Part shown: piece after piece, positions 27,742-37,083 of the stretch
Layout: each line of letters opens with the position of its first letter
Position numbering within the stretch: the first letter of the stretch is position 1
Notes under the pieces: model-generated
Seen by the model: only the letters and a program-made list of their open reading frames with translations
The model's database searches: none
Told to the model about the DNA's origin: nothing
From: Chryseobacterium indologenes
GTDB taxonomy: Bacteria; Bacteroidota; Bacteroidia; Flavobacteriales; Weeksellaceae
Reading direction: 5' to 3'
Length of the DNA: 64,000 bases
Assembly (NCBI GenBank): GCA_001013295.1
Contig: LAZY01000029.1
Span: forward strand, 28,080 to 92,079
Translations under genes and position numbers: made by a program

Positions 27742-28554
27742 ATGAAAACGCTCAAAAACCATACCCTGATCTATGATAACGAATGCCCGATGTGCAATCT
27801 TTATTCCAAAGGTTTTACCCAATGTGGAATGCTTGATGAAGACGGGCGGGAAGCCTTTACGGAAATATCCGTGAGAAACAGAACGCTGGTTGATTTTATC
27901 AGGGCCAGAAATGAGATCGCACTGGTAGACCACACCAGAAATAAAGTGGTTTACGGATTAGACAGCCTTCTTCTGATCATTGGAAACTCTTTCCCTTTGT
28001 TGGAGAAAATAGCAAGAATAAAACCCCTTTACTGGTTTTTCAAAAGATTGTATTCCTTCGTGTCCTACAACCGGAAACAGATTATCCCATCTGCGAAAGA
28101 CGATACTGAAACCTCATGTATTCCTGATTTTAATCTTAAATACAGAATCGCTTATATTGCCTTTGTAGTCATTTTCTCAGCGTATATTTTAAGCTTGTTT
28201 TCCGGAAGAATGGGATTCAATTTAAAACCGGATTTCATAAGAGAATTGACCGTTTGTTTAGGCCAGATCCTTTGGCAGACCGTTTTCCTAAGAAATTACC
28301 TGAAAGATAAGATCTGGGATTACCTCGGAAATATGATGACCGTTTCCCTGATGGGAACATTACTTTTAATTCCTGCGCTGCTGACTGATTTTGCCCCTGT
28401 TTTTTATCTTATTTATTTCGGGATTGTAGTATTGGCTATGTTTCTGGAACACCTGAGAAGATGTAAAATTTTAAAACTGAACTATAAGCCTACTATTTCG
28501 TGGATACTGTTCAGATTAACTGCCTTAGCGATCATTATTTTAATAACCATTTAA
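27742..28554 (+). CDS. DCC-type thiol-disulfide oxidoreductase-like membrane protein (DUF393 N terminus)
   Basis: A 270-residue protein. The N terminus has LIYDNECPMCN, the DxxCxxC signature of the DUF393/DCC family, with Cys15 and Cys18. After about residue 130 there are four membrane helices. DCC proteins are predicted thioredoxin-fold oxidoreductases, but their substrates are not known. Fusion to a membrane domain ties it to the membrane, near the desaturase encoded next. It starts directly after the small ORF at 27735 and is followed by the desaturase gene after 11 bp. Confidence 0.75.
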   Translation: MKTLKNHTLIYDNECPMCNLYSKGFTQCGMLDEDGREAFTEISVRNRTLVDFIRARNEIALVDHTRNKVVYGLDSLLLIIGNSFPLLEKIARIKPLYWFFKRLYSFVSYNRKQIIPSAKDDTETSCIPDFNLKYRIAYIAFVVIFSAYILSLFSGRMGFNLKPDFIRELTVCLGQILWQTVFLRNYLKDKIWDYLGNMMTVSLMGTLLLIPALLTDFAPVFYLIYFGIVVLAMFLEHLRRCKILKLNYKPTISWILFRLTALAIIILITI

Positions 28555-28565
28555 AAAACTAAAAC

Positions 28566-29348
28566 ATGAACCACCTTGAACTAATCAGAACAGTAGAATG
28601 GAAAGACCTCCGGAAACTTTCAATCAAAGAAATGCTGATAGAAAATAATATCAGTCTGCCATGGCTTTTTATTTCCTTATTTTTAGCTTATAAAGGATAT
28701 TATTGGGCAGCAATACCATTCTCGGGATTCTATTTTCTAACCGCATTAAGACAGGTACACAATGGCTTTCACAATTCTCTGGGAACCGGAAAATGGCTGA
28801 CATGGCTCTCTCTTTATCTAAATAGCCTTACGATGATGGCTTCCATCCATGCCGTAAAATTCAACCACATCAGACATCACAAATATTGTCTGTCCGAAGA
28901 AGACTATGAAGGAAAATCAGCCTCTATGAAATGGTATGAAGCCATTCTCTACGGCCCAAAACATATGTTCCTGATTCATTGGATGACCTTTAAAAAAGCA
29001 AACAAGATGTATCGGAAAAATATGTTTCTGGAACTTACCTCGATCGCTGTTCTTATAACTGTATCATTCTACTTTCAGGTTCATTTCCTGATCTACAATA
29101 TATTGATCATGGTTTTCGGGGAATTTCTGATGGCATTCTTTGCGGTCTGGACCGTTCACCACGATACCCATGAGAATCCCAACATGGCAAGAACACAAAG
29201 AGGGTTCTGGAAAAACAAGTTGACTTTCAGTATGTTTTATCATATGGAACATCATCTTTTTCCCGCAGTCCCTACCATCAAACTTCCGGAGCTGGCAGAG
29301 AGAATAGACAGGACTTTACCGAAATTGAATAAAAAACAAACCTTTTGA
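28566..29348 (+). CDS. Membrane fatty acid desaturase
   Basis: A 260-residue membrane protein with the three histidine boxes of desaturases: HNGFH, HIRHH and HMEHH, plus HHDTHE, spaced among hydrophobic segments. It would introduce double bonds into acyl chains or hydroxylate lipids using O2 and an electron donor. The neighbouring DCC-type protein and SRPBCC protein suggest a small lipid- or cofactor-modifying unit; this link is inference. It is followed by the next gene after only 3 bp. Confidence 0.88.
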   Translation: MNHLELIRTVEWKDLRKLSIKEMLIENNISLPWLFISLFLAYKGYYWAAIPFSGFYFLTALRQVHNGFHNSLGTGKWLTWLSLYLNSLTMMASIHAVKFNHIRHHKYCLSEEDYEGKSASMKWYEAILYGPKHMFLIHWMTFKKANKMYRKNMFLELTSIAVLITVSFYFQVHFLIYNILIMVFGEFLMAFFAVWTVHHDTHENPNMARTQRGFWKNKLTFSMFYHMEHHLFPAVPTIKLPELAERIDRTLPKLNKKQTF

Positions 29349-29351
29349 AAA

Positions 29352-29843
29352 ATGTCACGAATTTATTTAGAAACCTATATCAATGCTGACCTTCAAACAG
29401 TCTTTGATCTGGCAAGAAATATAGATCTGCATCAGGAATCTACGTCAAAGACTCACGAAAAAGCCATCGCAGGACGTACATCCGGACTGATTGAGGAAAA
29501 TGAAACGGTAACCTGGCGGGCAAAACATCTGGGAGTTTACCAAAACCTCACCACCAAAATCATCAGCATGGAAAAACCTCATCAGTTTACCGATGAAATG
29601 CAGAAAGGAGCTTTCAAATCTCTCCGTCATCAGCATATTTTTAAATATGTAAACGGAAAAACAGTGATGACAGATATATTTGAGTTCGAATCTCCATTGG
29701 GAATAATAGGAAAAGGTTTCAATACAATATTTCTGAAAAATTACCTTAAGAACTTCCTGCTGGAAAGAAACCGTTTAATCAAAGCAAAAGCAGAATCTAT
29801 CACAGCATCCTCAAACCTTACCAGCCACGAAGTGGCTACTTAA
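29352..29843 (+). CDS. SRPBCC family (START-like) ligand-binding protein
   Basis: A 163-residue protein with the START-like helix-grip pattern: RIYLETYINADLQTVFDLARN at the N terminus and a C-terminal long helix (NYLKNFLLERNRLIKAKAES). It resembles cyclase/dehydrase-type SRPBCC proteins that often sit beside TIGR01777 epimerases. Such proteins bind hydrophobic ligands in the cytoplasm. The ligand is not known. It starts 3 bp after the desaturase gene. Confidence 0.82.
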   Translation: MSRIYLETYINADLQTVFDLARNIDLHQESTSKTHEKAIAGRTSGLIEENETVTWRAKHLGVYQNLTTKIISMEKPHQFTDEMQKGAFKSLRHQHIFKYVNGKTVMTDIFEFESPLGIIGKGFNTIFLKNYLKNFLLERNRLIKAKAESITASSNLTSHEVAT

Positions 29844-29890
29844 CCCCAAGAAGAATACAATTCTATCAGACAAACATAAAACCCACCATC

Positions 29891-30595
29891 ATGAATTTTT
29901 TAAAAGCCGAATGGCGGAAATTAGCCATCATCAATTACGAAATCAATCCCGATATACTTACACCATACCTGCCTGAAGGCACTGAACTCGATTTTTATAA
30001 AGGAAAATGCTATGTGAGTGTCGTAGGATTCATGTTTTTAAATACCAGATTATTGGGATTGCCTATTCCTTTCCACAGAAATTTCGAAGAAGTAAACCTA
30101 AGATTTTATGTCAGAAAAAAAGAAAACGGCATCTGGAAAAGAGGAGTGGTATTTATCAAAGAAATCGTTCCTAAACCTGCTTTAAGCTTTGTGGCCAACT
30201 CCATTTACAAAGAAAACTATCATACCATGCCGATGAAAAACCTGATTCATGAAAAAGAAGATGAATTGCTGATCCGGTATTCCTGGAAAGATAAAAGCTG
30301 GCATTCTCTTCAGATTACAGCAGAAAATAAAGCCCTGCCAATGGAAGCTGATTCAGAATTTGAATTTATCACAGAGCATTACTGGGGATTCACCAAAAAT
30401 GAAAATAAAACCTCAGCATATGAAGTCTGCCACCCAAAATGGGAGTATTATCGGGTTAAAGATTATAATTTGAATATTCACTTTGGCAAAATATATGGAA
30501 AAGATTTCGGATGTCTGAACGATCAGGAACCCATCTCTGTAATGTTGGCTGAAGGTTCCGAAATACAGGTGAAAACAAACAAATACATGAGCTGA
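29891..30595 (+). CDS. DUF2071 (YqjF-like) family protein
   Basis: A 234-residue soluble protein. It starts FLKAEWRKLAIINYEINPDIL and has GLPIPFHRNFEEVNLRFYVR, typical of DUF2071 proteins. The family has an acetoacetate decarboxylase-like beta-barrel fold, but no established function. It is often encoded with TIGR01777 epimerases and SRPBCC proteins in Bacteroidota, as here. Part of the GbsR-headed run. Confidence 0.85.
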   Translation: MNFLKAEWRKLAIINYEINPDILTPYLPEGTELDFYKGKCYVSVVGFMFLNTRLLGLPIPFHRNFEEVNLRFYVRKKENGIWKRGVVFIKEIVPKPALSFVANSIYKENYHTMPMKNLIHEKEDELLIRYSWKDKSWHSLQITAENKALPMEADSEFEFITEHYWGFTKNENKTSAYEVCHPKWEYYRVKDYNLNIHFGKIYGKDFGCLNDQEPISVMLAEGSEIQVKTNKYMS

Positions 30596-30652
30596 GCATC
30601 TGGAAAATGCTCTGTTAATTGGTAAAAATCAGAATCTTTAAAATAAAAAATA

Positions 30653-30943
30653 ATGACCGGAATGTTTCCTGACCTAGGATATGTAATTGTGCTGGCATCC
30701 ATTGCAACAATAGTTCTTCCTATTCTTTTATTGATCGTGATGAATAGAATTCTTCACAGAAATAAAGCAAAAACAATATATCATGGCTGTTGTAATTTTT
30801 CTTTTATCATTCTTTTCTTTTTGGTTCAGAAAAATATTAATGAGAACAGATCAAAATATCTGATTCCTGTTTTAGAAACTGAAAGTCTGATTGCCGCGGG
30901 ATTACTCATTTTCTTAGTCTGGAAATTTTCAAAGAAAGGATGA
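30653..30943 (+). CDS. Small membrane protein, unknown function
   Basis: A 96-residue protein with three hydrophobic segments (about 8-28, 42-58, 74-92) and basic loops. No family recognised. It lies between the DUF2071 and epimerase genes. Confidence 0.66.
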   Translation: MTGMFPDLGYVIVLASIATIVLPILLLIVMNRILHRNKAKTIYHGCCNFSFIILFFLVQKNINENRSKYLIPVLETESLIAAGLLIFLVWKFSKKG

Positions 30944-30985
30944 TTTTAAAAATAATACCTAATCTTCAACTTTAAATACTAAATC

Positions 30986-31885
30986 ATGAAAATACTCATA
31001 GCCGGAGGAACCGGATTTCTTGGTGAAAATCTGGAGAAATACTTTACAGAAAAAGGAAACCAGGTATCTATTCTGACCCGAAGACCCAAAAGAGAAAATG
31101 AAATCTATTGGAACGCCCGAACCCTGGGTGATTGGAAAACGAGCCTTGAAGGAGCTGATGTACTGATCAATCTGACAGGAAAATCTGTAGATTGCAGATA
31201 TACTGAAAAGAATAAACAGGAAATTTATTCCTCAAGAATAGACAGCACAAAAGTCTTACAGGAGGCTGTAGACCAGTGCCTGAATCCACCGAAGATCTGG
31301 TTGAATGCAAGTTCTGCTACCATCTATGTGCACTCAGAAAGACATCTGAATACAGAAGAAGACGGCATTATTGGAGATGACTTTTCAATGAATATATGCA
31401 AAAGCTGGGAAAACAGATTTTTTACCATCAACAATGAAAAAGTAAGAAAAGTAGCCCTTCGGACTTCTATTGTTTTAGGAAATAATGGCGGAGCTTTTCC
31501 CAAATTACGGATGATCACAAAACTGGGGTTGGGTGGGAAGCAGGGGAGAGGTAATCAGATGGTAAGCTGGATCCATATTGATGATTTTTGTAAAGCGGTG
31601 GACTGGATCATTCAGCACGAAAATATTACGGGTGCAATTAATGTGACGGCTCCTACACCCTTGTTCAATACCATAATGATGGAAAAATTAAGAAAAAAAC
31701 TGAAAATTCCTTTCGGATTGAATGCTCCCGTTTGGCAGCTGGAAATAGCCTCCATATTCCTTAAAACTGAAACCGAATTACTGTTGAAAAGCCGTAATGT
31801 ATATCCTGAAAGTCTCATAAAAAGCGGATTTAAATTCTCTTATCCCACCTTCGATGATACCCTCCGTAACCTGTTTAAATCCTGA
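30986..31885 (+). CDS. TIGR01777 family NAD(P)-dependent epimerase
   Basis: A 299-residue SDR-type protein. The Rossmann motif GGTGFLGENL is at residues 7-16, with DVLINLTGKSVDCRY, ASSATIY and the C-terminal DUF1731 domain (APVWQLEIASIFLKTETELLLKS) as in SulA-like/TIGR01777 epimerases. Substrates of the family are unknown. It is the last gene of the GbsR-headed run, 100 bases before the fucosidase region. Confidence 0.9.
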   Translation: MKILIAGGTGFLGENLEKYFTEKGNQVSILTRRPKRENEIYWNARTLGDWKTSLEGADVLINLTGKSVDCRYTEKNKQEIYSSRIDSTKVLQEAVDQCLNPPKIWLNASSATIYVHSERHLNTEEDGIIGDDFSMNICKSWENRFFTINNEKVRKVALRTSIVLGNNGGAFPKLRMITKLGLGGKQGRGNQMVSWIHIDDFCKAVDWIIQHENITGAINVTAPTPLFNTIMMEKLRKKLKIPFGLNAPVWQLEIASIFLKTETELLLKSRNVYPESLIKSGFKFSYPTFDDTLRNLFKS

Positions 31886-31934
31886 TATTTGTGCATTAAC
31901 TACAGGTTATTTAAATTAGCAGAAACTACTTTCT

Positions 31935-33371
31935 ATGCTAATCCGGTCAAAAGCCAACTTACTTTTTTTATCACTTTTTACAGGTTCAGGACTGTTTTCG
32001 CAGGCACATAACGTATCAGAAGGCTATCAGAAACCTACAGATCCCCTTGTTATTCAAAATCTGGAACAATGGCAGGATCTGAAGTTTGGACTCTTTATGC
32101 ATTGGGGAACCTATAGCCAATGGGGAATCGTAGAAAGCTGGAGCCTATGCCCGGAAGATGAATCGTGGACTCAGAGGAAATCTGAGCATGGAAAATCTTA
32201 TGATGAATATGTAAAAAACTATGAAAATCTTCAGATGACTTTCAACCCGGTACTGTTCAATCCCCGGAAATGGGCTGATGCCGTGAAAAAAGCTGGAATG
32301 AAGTATGTGGTGTTTACCACGAAACACCATGATGGTTTTGCTATGTTTGACACCAAAGAATCCGATTATAAAATAACCTCTTCCCAAACCCCTTTTTCAA
32401 AAAATCCCAAGGCAGATGTTACCAAAGAGATTTTTAATACATTCAGAAAAGAGGGATTTAAAATCGGGGCTTACTTTTCAAAACCGGATTGGCATTCCGA
32501 TGATTACTGGTGGCCTTACTTTCCGCCGAAAGACAGGAATGTCAATTATGATCCGAAGAAATATCCCGAACGATGGGGAAATTTTAAAAAGTTTACGTTC
32601 AATCAGCTGAATGAAATTACCTCCAACTACGGTAAAATTGACATTCTCTGGCTGGATGGTGGCTGGGTACGCCCATTTCATACCATCGATCCGAAAGTAG
32701 AATGGCAGCGAACCATCAAGGTAGAGCAGGATATTGATATGGACAAAATAGGAACGATGGCCAGAAAAAACCAACCTGGAATCATCATTGTAGACCGCAC
32801 TGTTCCAGGTAAATGGGAAAATTATGTTACCCCGGAGCAAGCCGTTCCTGAGCATGCCCTTTCTATCCCGTGGGAAAGCTGTATCACGATGGGAGATTCC
32901 TTCTCTTATGTTCCCGATGATCGTTACAAATCCTCCCAAAAGATCATTGAAACATTGGTTAAAATCATTTCAAGAGGGGGAAATTATCTGATGAATATTG
33001 CACCGGGTCCTAATGGTGATTATGATGCCATAGTCTATGATAGATTAAAGGAAATTTCCGGATGGATGGATCAAAACCATTCCGCAGTCTTTGCCACAAG
33101 AAGTGTAGCTCCGTATCATGAAGGTGATTTTTATTATACCCAAACTAAAGACGGCAATACACTGAATGTTTTTCATCTTGACGAAAAATCAGATTATCAG
33201 GCACCAGCAGAGCTGATCTTTACACTCCCCGAGCAATTTAAGCCCAAATCATTGAAGGTTTTAGGGCTTTCCAAAGTTCATTGGAAGCAATCAGGAAATA
33301 TTGTTAAAGTACAGCTTTCTGAAGACCGGAAGAACCTGAAATATGCTGCGGTAATCCAGTTAAAACAATAA
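31935..33371 (+). CDS. Alpha-L-fucosidase, glycoside hydrolase family 29
   Basis: A 478-residue secreted protein with a signal peptide ending near 22 (SGLFSQA). The GH29 landmarks are present: KFGLFMHWGTYS, FTTKHHDGF, and KIDILWLDGGW carrying the nucleophile Asp241; the C-terminal beta domain follows. It releases terminal alpha-fucose from glycans in the periplasm or outside. The end has a hairpin terminator. With the GH109 enzyme of this window it fits a capacity to degrade host mucin-type or blood-group glycans. No SusCD or transporter is adjacent. Confidence 0.93.
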   Translation: MLIRSKANLLFLSLFTGSGLFSQAHNVSEGYQKPTDPLVIQNLEQWQDLKFGLFMHWGTYSQWGIVESWSLCPEDESWTQRKSEHGKSYDEYVKNYENLQMTFNPVLFNPRKWADAVKKAGMKYVVFTTKHHDGFAMFDTKESDYKITSSQTPFSKNPKADVTKEIFNTFRKEGFKIGAYFSKPDWHSDDYWWPYFPPKDRNVNYDPKKYPERWGNFKKFTFNQLNEITSNYGKIDILWLDGGWVRPFHTIDPKVEWQRTIKVEQDIDMDKIGTMARKNQPGIIIVDRTVPGKWENYVTPEQAVPEHALSIPWESCITMGDSFSYVPDDRYKSSQKIIETLVKIISRGGNYLMNIAPGPNGDYDAIVYDRLKEISGWMDQNHSAVFATRSVAPYHEGDFYYTQTKDGNTLNVFHLDEKSDYQAPAELIFTLPEQFKPKSLKVLGLSKVHWKQSGNIVKVQLSEDRKNLKYAAVIQLKQ

Positions 33372-33373
33372 AA

Positions 33374-33397
33374 AAGAGCAGAAATACATCCGCTCTT
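33374..33397. terminator. Bidirectional terminator between convergent genes
   Basis: AAGAGC/GCTCTT arms; the minus-strand direction ends in TTTTTT. It separates the fucosidase gene from the convergent secreted protein gene. Confidence 0.6.
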
Positions 33398-33425
33398 ATG
33401 AAAAAAAATATGTAAATTAAAATCT

Positions 33426-34316
33426 TTAATATTTTCTGGCCAGCAATACGTTCAGTAGGAATGTACCGGCCCAGTTACTGTTATTTCCTCCGTTTGTTCC
33501 TGCAAAATCTACACGGGCAACGGAGACCGTAAGTCTGGTCTTTCCACCTACATTGGCAAGACTTACAAAGGATGAGGTAAATACATCCGGGTAACTTGAG
33601 TTATTTCCAGCGGTAAGAATAGGGTACATATTGGTCACATTAAAAGGAGCCCCTTGATATTCATAAACAAGAGTCATTCTACTGCTGTTTGTATAACCCG
33701 TAGTATCATTGGTTCTGCCGAATGCACTGTTGAAAGAGGTCTTACTGATGATCCACCACGCATCAGCACCTGTTCCAGTATCAAAAGCTGTATTGGTATG
33801 ATTCGTCCAGTCTGTGACTCCAGGACTTGCACTGTTGTGAGGTGGTATTGTAAGCTGCGCCCCATAAATTTCAACGTTACTCGGTTTTGGAAGCACGGTG
33901 AAAGACAGATCCCAGGTTCCGCCTGTGGTATTGCTGTTGTTAACTACTTCTGCATAAGCTCCTGTAGGAATCACAAAAGAAGAAACCGGAGTATTGTCAA
34001 TTCGCAGTGTATTTCCACTGGAAGCCTGAAGAGTAATGCTGGAAGCTGAGATATTCTTAATCTTGTAGATCCTTCCCGTATAACTTGAGGTTCCTGTTCC
34101 AATGACAGGAAGCGTAAAGGTAGCATTACCTGTCCCGTCATAAGTAATGTAGTGATCAGTAGCCAGAATGCTGTAGTTGGTTGAGGTTACTTGAGTATAG
34201 CCTGCTCTGAGGGAACCATTGACGGCTAAAGTACTATTCGGAGTAAGTGTATTAATACCTACTTGCGCAGATAGGGGAACAGCTCCGAATAGGAGAATCA
34301 GGATGTATTTTTTCAT
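33426..34316 (-). CDS. Secreted surface protein of unknown function
   Basis: A 296-residue protein with a signal peptide (about 1-17, ending LSAQ) and the start VGINTLTPNSTLAVNGSLRAG, common in secreted flavobacterial proteins that begin like phage tail-fibre or trimeric-adhesin heads. The rest is Gly/Ser/Thr/Asn-rich beta structure. No enzyme motif is visible and there is no T9SS sorting domain at the C terminus. A -7 element at 34337-34344 would give a leader of about 15 bases. Function unknown; surface exposure is inferred. Confidence 0.75.
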   Translation of the reverse strand: MKKYILILLFGAVPLSAQVGINTLTPNSTLAVNGSLRAGYTQVTSTNYSILATDHYITYDGTGNATFTLPVIGTGTSSYTGRIYKIKNISASSITLQASSGNTLRIDNTPVSSFVIPTGAYAEVVNNSNTTGGTWDLSFTVLPKPSNVEIYGAQLTIPPHNSASPGVTDWTNHTNTAFDTGTGADAWWIISKTSFNSAFGRTNDTTGYTNSSRMTLVYEYQGAPFNVTNMYPILTAGNNSSYPDVFTSSFVSLANVGGKTRLTVSVARVDFAGTNGGNNSNWAGTFLLNVLLARKY

Positions 34317-34336
34317 ATTCTTAAGATTGGTTTAAA

Positions 34337-34344
34337 CAAAAATA
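34337..34344 (-). promoter_or_regulatory. -7 element TAttTTTG
   Basis: Exact TAnnTTTG match on the minus strand, 20 bases before the ATG at 34316. Confidence 0.5.
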
Positions 34345-34437
34345 TGAAAAAAATGATTTAAAAATCACTTGATAATGAATAATTTATATATCTAAAGTGT
34401 AAATCACTATTTTGTGATAAGTTTCAAATCTGAAATG

Positions 34438-34824
34438 CTAGACTAATCTGCAGGGAACTTCTAAATCTTCGGTCAGATAGTAACTGCAGCATAGCCGATG
34501 ATAGCCATCTGCAATAATCAATTCATTTTTTCCTCTTACCAATAAAATGGGCGAAAGTTTTTTATTTTTATCTACCTTTTTTAGGTTTTCCTTTACATGG
34601 ATATTGGTTTCCGGTAGCAGAGCAAGCTTACTGGCGCGGAGAATATCTTTCGATTTTTTAATGATGGTAGGGGCAGCCTTTAACTTTGTTACTATTTTTT
34701 TAGCTTCAGCAGGCTCAAAAAGAAGTTCCAGGTAGTCCTGGGCCGCAGGAAAATCATGGTCTTCAGGTTCTTTCAGCCATAAATTATCTCTGGTCAGATT
34801 CTTGTTTTTTGCAGGTGTTTTCAT
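34438..34824 (-). CDS. Small ParB-like (Srx fold) protein of unknown function
   Basis: A 128-residue soluble protein from ATG 34824. The C-terminal part (LSPILLVRGKNELIIADGYHRLCCSYYL) resembles the ParB-like nuclease/sulfiredoxin fold signature with ADGYHR matching the usual GxHR motif, quoted here in pieces: LSPILLVRG, ADGYHRL. A basic N-terminal region precedes it. Such short proteins are not partition proteins; their function is unknown. An upstream start at 34848 would add eight residues. Confidence 0.65.
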   Translation of the reverse strand: MKTPAKNKNLTRDNLWLKEPEDHDFPAAQDYLELLFEPAEAKKIVTKLKAAPTIIKKSKDILRASKLALLPETNIHVKENLKKVDKNKKLSPILLVRGKNELIIADGYHRLCCSYYLTEDLEVPCRLV

Positions 34825-35125
34825 AGATTTTAAGTTAAAAAAGATCAATAAATTTATAACAAATATTCCGTAATCAGCGCGGCGATTGCTTATAGACTGA
34901 AAGCAATATTTAAAATTCCTGATCTTTGAATCTCAGCTTTTAATGCTGCAATTTGTGCACCATTTTCCACACCGAAGATCTTAGGATTTCAAAAACTGCA
35001 TTCCATACCGTGAAATTTATAATTTAAATCCTACACAAAAAAAATGGTATGATATATGCAAGATTCATGTTGAATCGGAATGAATTTAATTATGAATATT
35101 AAATCAATTGAAATCATTCAAAAAT
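34825..35125. other. Intergenic region without a visible gene
   Basis: AT-rich sequence between divergent genes. I see no clear hairpin, repeat or consensus promoter. Confidence 0.5.
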
Positions 35126-35398
35126 ATGAACATTATGAAAAAGTTATTCATTTCAACACTATTAGTATTAGGTTTCTCCATGAGTGTTTCTGCCCAGAGA
35201 CGTCCACCTGCTCCGCCACATCCTTCAAAAAGCGAATTGGTAAATATTAAAATGCAAGAGCTTACCAAAAAATACAATACCGAGAAAAAGCTGATTCTTA
35301 ATCACCCGCTTGCGACCAAACAGATGAAAAGAGATCAGATGAAAGCTTTAAATAAAAGATTTGCAATGGAAAAACAATTGCTTAGAGAAGCGAAATAA
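35126..35398 (+). CDS. Small secreted basic protein
   Basis: About 90 residues with a signal peptide (LFISTLLVLGFSMSVSAQ) and a mature part that is Lys/Arg-rich, with a Pro-rich start (RRPPAPPHP) and a helical remainder (TKQMKRDQMKALNKRF). No family recognised. Start is ATG 35126 or 35135; both leave the signal peptide intact. It may be periplasmic. Confidence 0.65.
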   Translation: MNIMKKLFISTLLVLGFSMSVSAQRRPPAPPHPSKSELVNIKMQELTKKYNTEKKLILNHPLATKQMKRDQMKALNKRFAMEKQLLREAK

Positions 35399-35624
35399 TA
35401 TAGATTTCCTGTTATTTCTAAAACCATAAGAACGGGTTTTTATCTTTTTGATTTTGATAATTTCTAAAGGTAAATTAAAAATTATTGAAAGAGAATGCTA
35501 TTTGTGTTCTCTTTCTTGTTTATAATTAAATAAATAAGGCCTGTTGATGCATTTTTAGATCGATTCACAGAAATGTAAAACATCCAATATTTTTCCTTAA
35601 ATTCGCATAAAAATTTTTAAAGTA

Positions 35625-37013
35625 ATGAATTACGATATTATTGTCATTGGAAGTGGTCCTGGTGGATATGTTACTGCGATCAGAGCAGCACAATTGGGTT
35701 TCAAAACCGCAATTATCGAGAAAGAAAACTTAGGAGGAATCTGCCTGAACTGGGGATGTATTCCAACGAAAGCTTTATTGAAATCTGCTCAGGTTTTTCA
35801 TTATATCAACCATGCTGAAGATTATGGATTAAATAAAGTGGAAGCAAGCTTCGAATTTCCGAATGTGATCCAGAGAAGCCGTGGTGTTGCCAGCAAAATG
35901 AGCAAAGGAATCGAATTCTTGATGAAAAAAAACAAGATTGACGTAATTCTTGGTACTGCGAAAGTACAGAAAGGTAAAAAAGTTTCTGTAACAGATAAAG
36001 ACGGTAAAGTAGTAGAATATACCGCAAACCACATTATCATCGCTACAGGAGCTCGTTCAAGAGAATTACCAAATTTACCGCAGGATGGTAAAAAAGTAAT
36101 CGGATACAGACAGGCATTATCTCTTCCTGAGCAGCCGAAATCTATGATCGTTGTAGGTTCCGGAGCAATTGGAGTAGAATTTGCTGATTTCTATAATACA
36201 ATGGGAACTAAAGTAACTGTTGTTGAATTTATGCCAAACATCGTTCCTGTAGAAGATGAGGAAATCTCTAAACACTTAGAGAAATCTCTGAAAAAATCAG
36301 GAATCGAGATCATGACTAACGCTTCTGTAGAAAGCGTAGATACAACTGGAGAAGGTGTAAAAGCTAACGTTAAAACGGCAAACGGAAACATTACTCTTGA
36401 AGCTGACGTTTTATTATCTGCTGTAGGTATTGCTGCCAACATCGAAAACATCGGTTTGGAAGAAGTAGGAATCCAGACAGATAAAGGTAGAGTATTGGTG
36501 AACGAATGGTATGAAACTTCAGTACCGGGTTACTATGCCATCGGTGATATTATCCCAACTCAGGCATTGGCTCACGTTGCTTCAGCAGAAGGAATCACTT
36601 GTGTTGAGAAGATCAAAGGGATGCACGTTGAGAAAATCGACTACGGTAATATCCCTGGATGTACCTACTGTCACCCTGAAGTAGCTTCTGTAGGTCTTAC
36701 AGAAAAGCAGGCTAAAGAAAAAGGATACGAAATCAAAGTAGGTAAATTCCCTCTTTCTGCAAGTGGTAAAGCTACTGCAAACGGAAATACAGACGGATTT
36801 ATCAAAGTAATCTTTGATGCTAAATACGGAGAGTGGTTAGGATGCCATATGATCGGTGAAGGAGTAACAGATATGGTTGCTGAAGCAGTTGTAGCAAGAA
36901 AACTTGAAACAACAGGTCATGAGATCATCAAATCTATTCACCCGCACCCAACTGTTTCTGAGGCTATCATGGAAGCAGCAGCAGCAGCCTACGGTGAAGT
37001 GATTCACATCTAA
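35625..37013 (+). CDS. lpdA: Dihydrolipoyl dehydrogenase (E3)
   Basis: A 462-residue flavoprotein with FAD site GSGPGGY, redox disulfide GGICLNWGCIPTKALL, NAD site VVGSGAIGVEFADFY, and the C-terminal HPHPTVSEA with the catalytic His-Glu pair. It reoxidises lipoyl groups of E2 in the pyruvate, 2-oxoglutarate and branched-chain dehydrogenases and in glycine cleavage. The E1 subunit at 14236 is about 20 kb away, so E3 is encoded separately and probably shared. A terminator follows. Confidence 0.97.
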   Translation: MNYDIIVIGSGPGGYVTAIRAAQLGFKTAIIEKENLGGICLNWGCIPTKALLKSAQVFHYINHAEDYGLNKVEASFEFPNVIQRSRGVASKMSKGIEFLMKKNKIDVILGTAKVQKGKKVSVTDKDGKVVEYTANHIIIATGARSRELPNLPQDGKKVIGYRQALSLPEQPKSMIVVGSGAIGVEFADFYNTMGTKVTVVEFMPNIVPVEDEEISKHLEKSLKKSGIEIMTNASVESVDTTGEGVKANVKTANGNITLEADVLLSAVGIAANIENIGLEEVGIQTDKGRVLVNEWYETSVPGYYAIGDIIPTQALAHVASAEGITCVEKIKGMHVEKIDYGNIPGCTYCHPEVASVGLTEKQAKEKGYEIKVGKFPLSASGKATANGNTDGFIKVIFDAKYGEWLGCHMIGEGVTDMVAEAVVARKLETTGHEIIKSIHPHPTVSEAIMEAAAAAYGEVIHI

Positions 37014-37040
37014 TCTGAAATACAGAAATTTATATAACAA

Positions 37041-37068
37041 AAGCCTGGAGAGATCCGGGCTTTTTTTG
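37041..37068 (+). terminator. Terminator after lpdA
   Basis: AAGCCTGGA/TCCGGGCTT arms with one wobble and a GAGA loop, followed by seven T. It also faces the end of the convergent AraC gene. Confidence 0.9.
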
Positions 37069-37083
37069 TTGTACACAAATACT

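Noticed and set aside
34438..34824. ParB-like protein as a plasmid partition gene
   Set aside because: Only the short GxHR-type core is present, with no HTH, no parA and no parS-like repeats; the surroundings are chromosomal.
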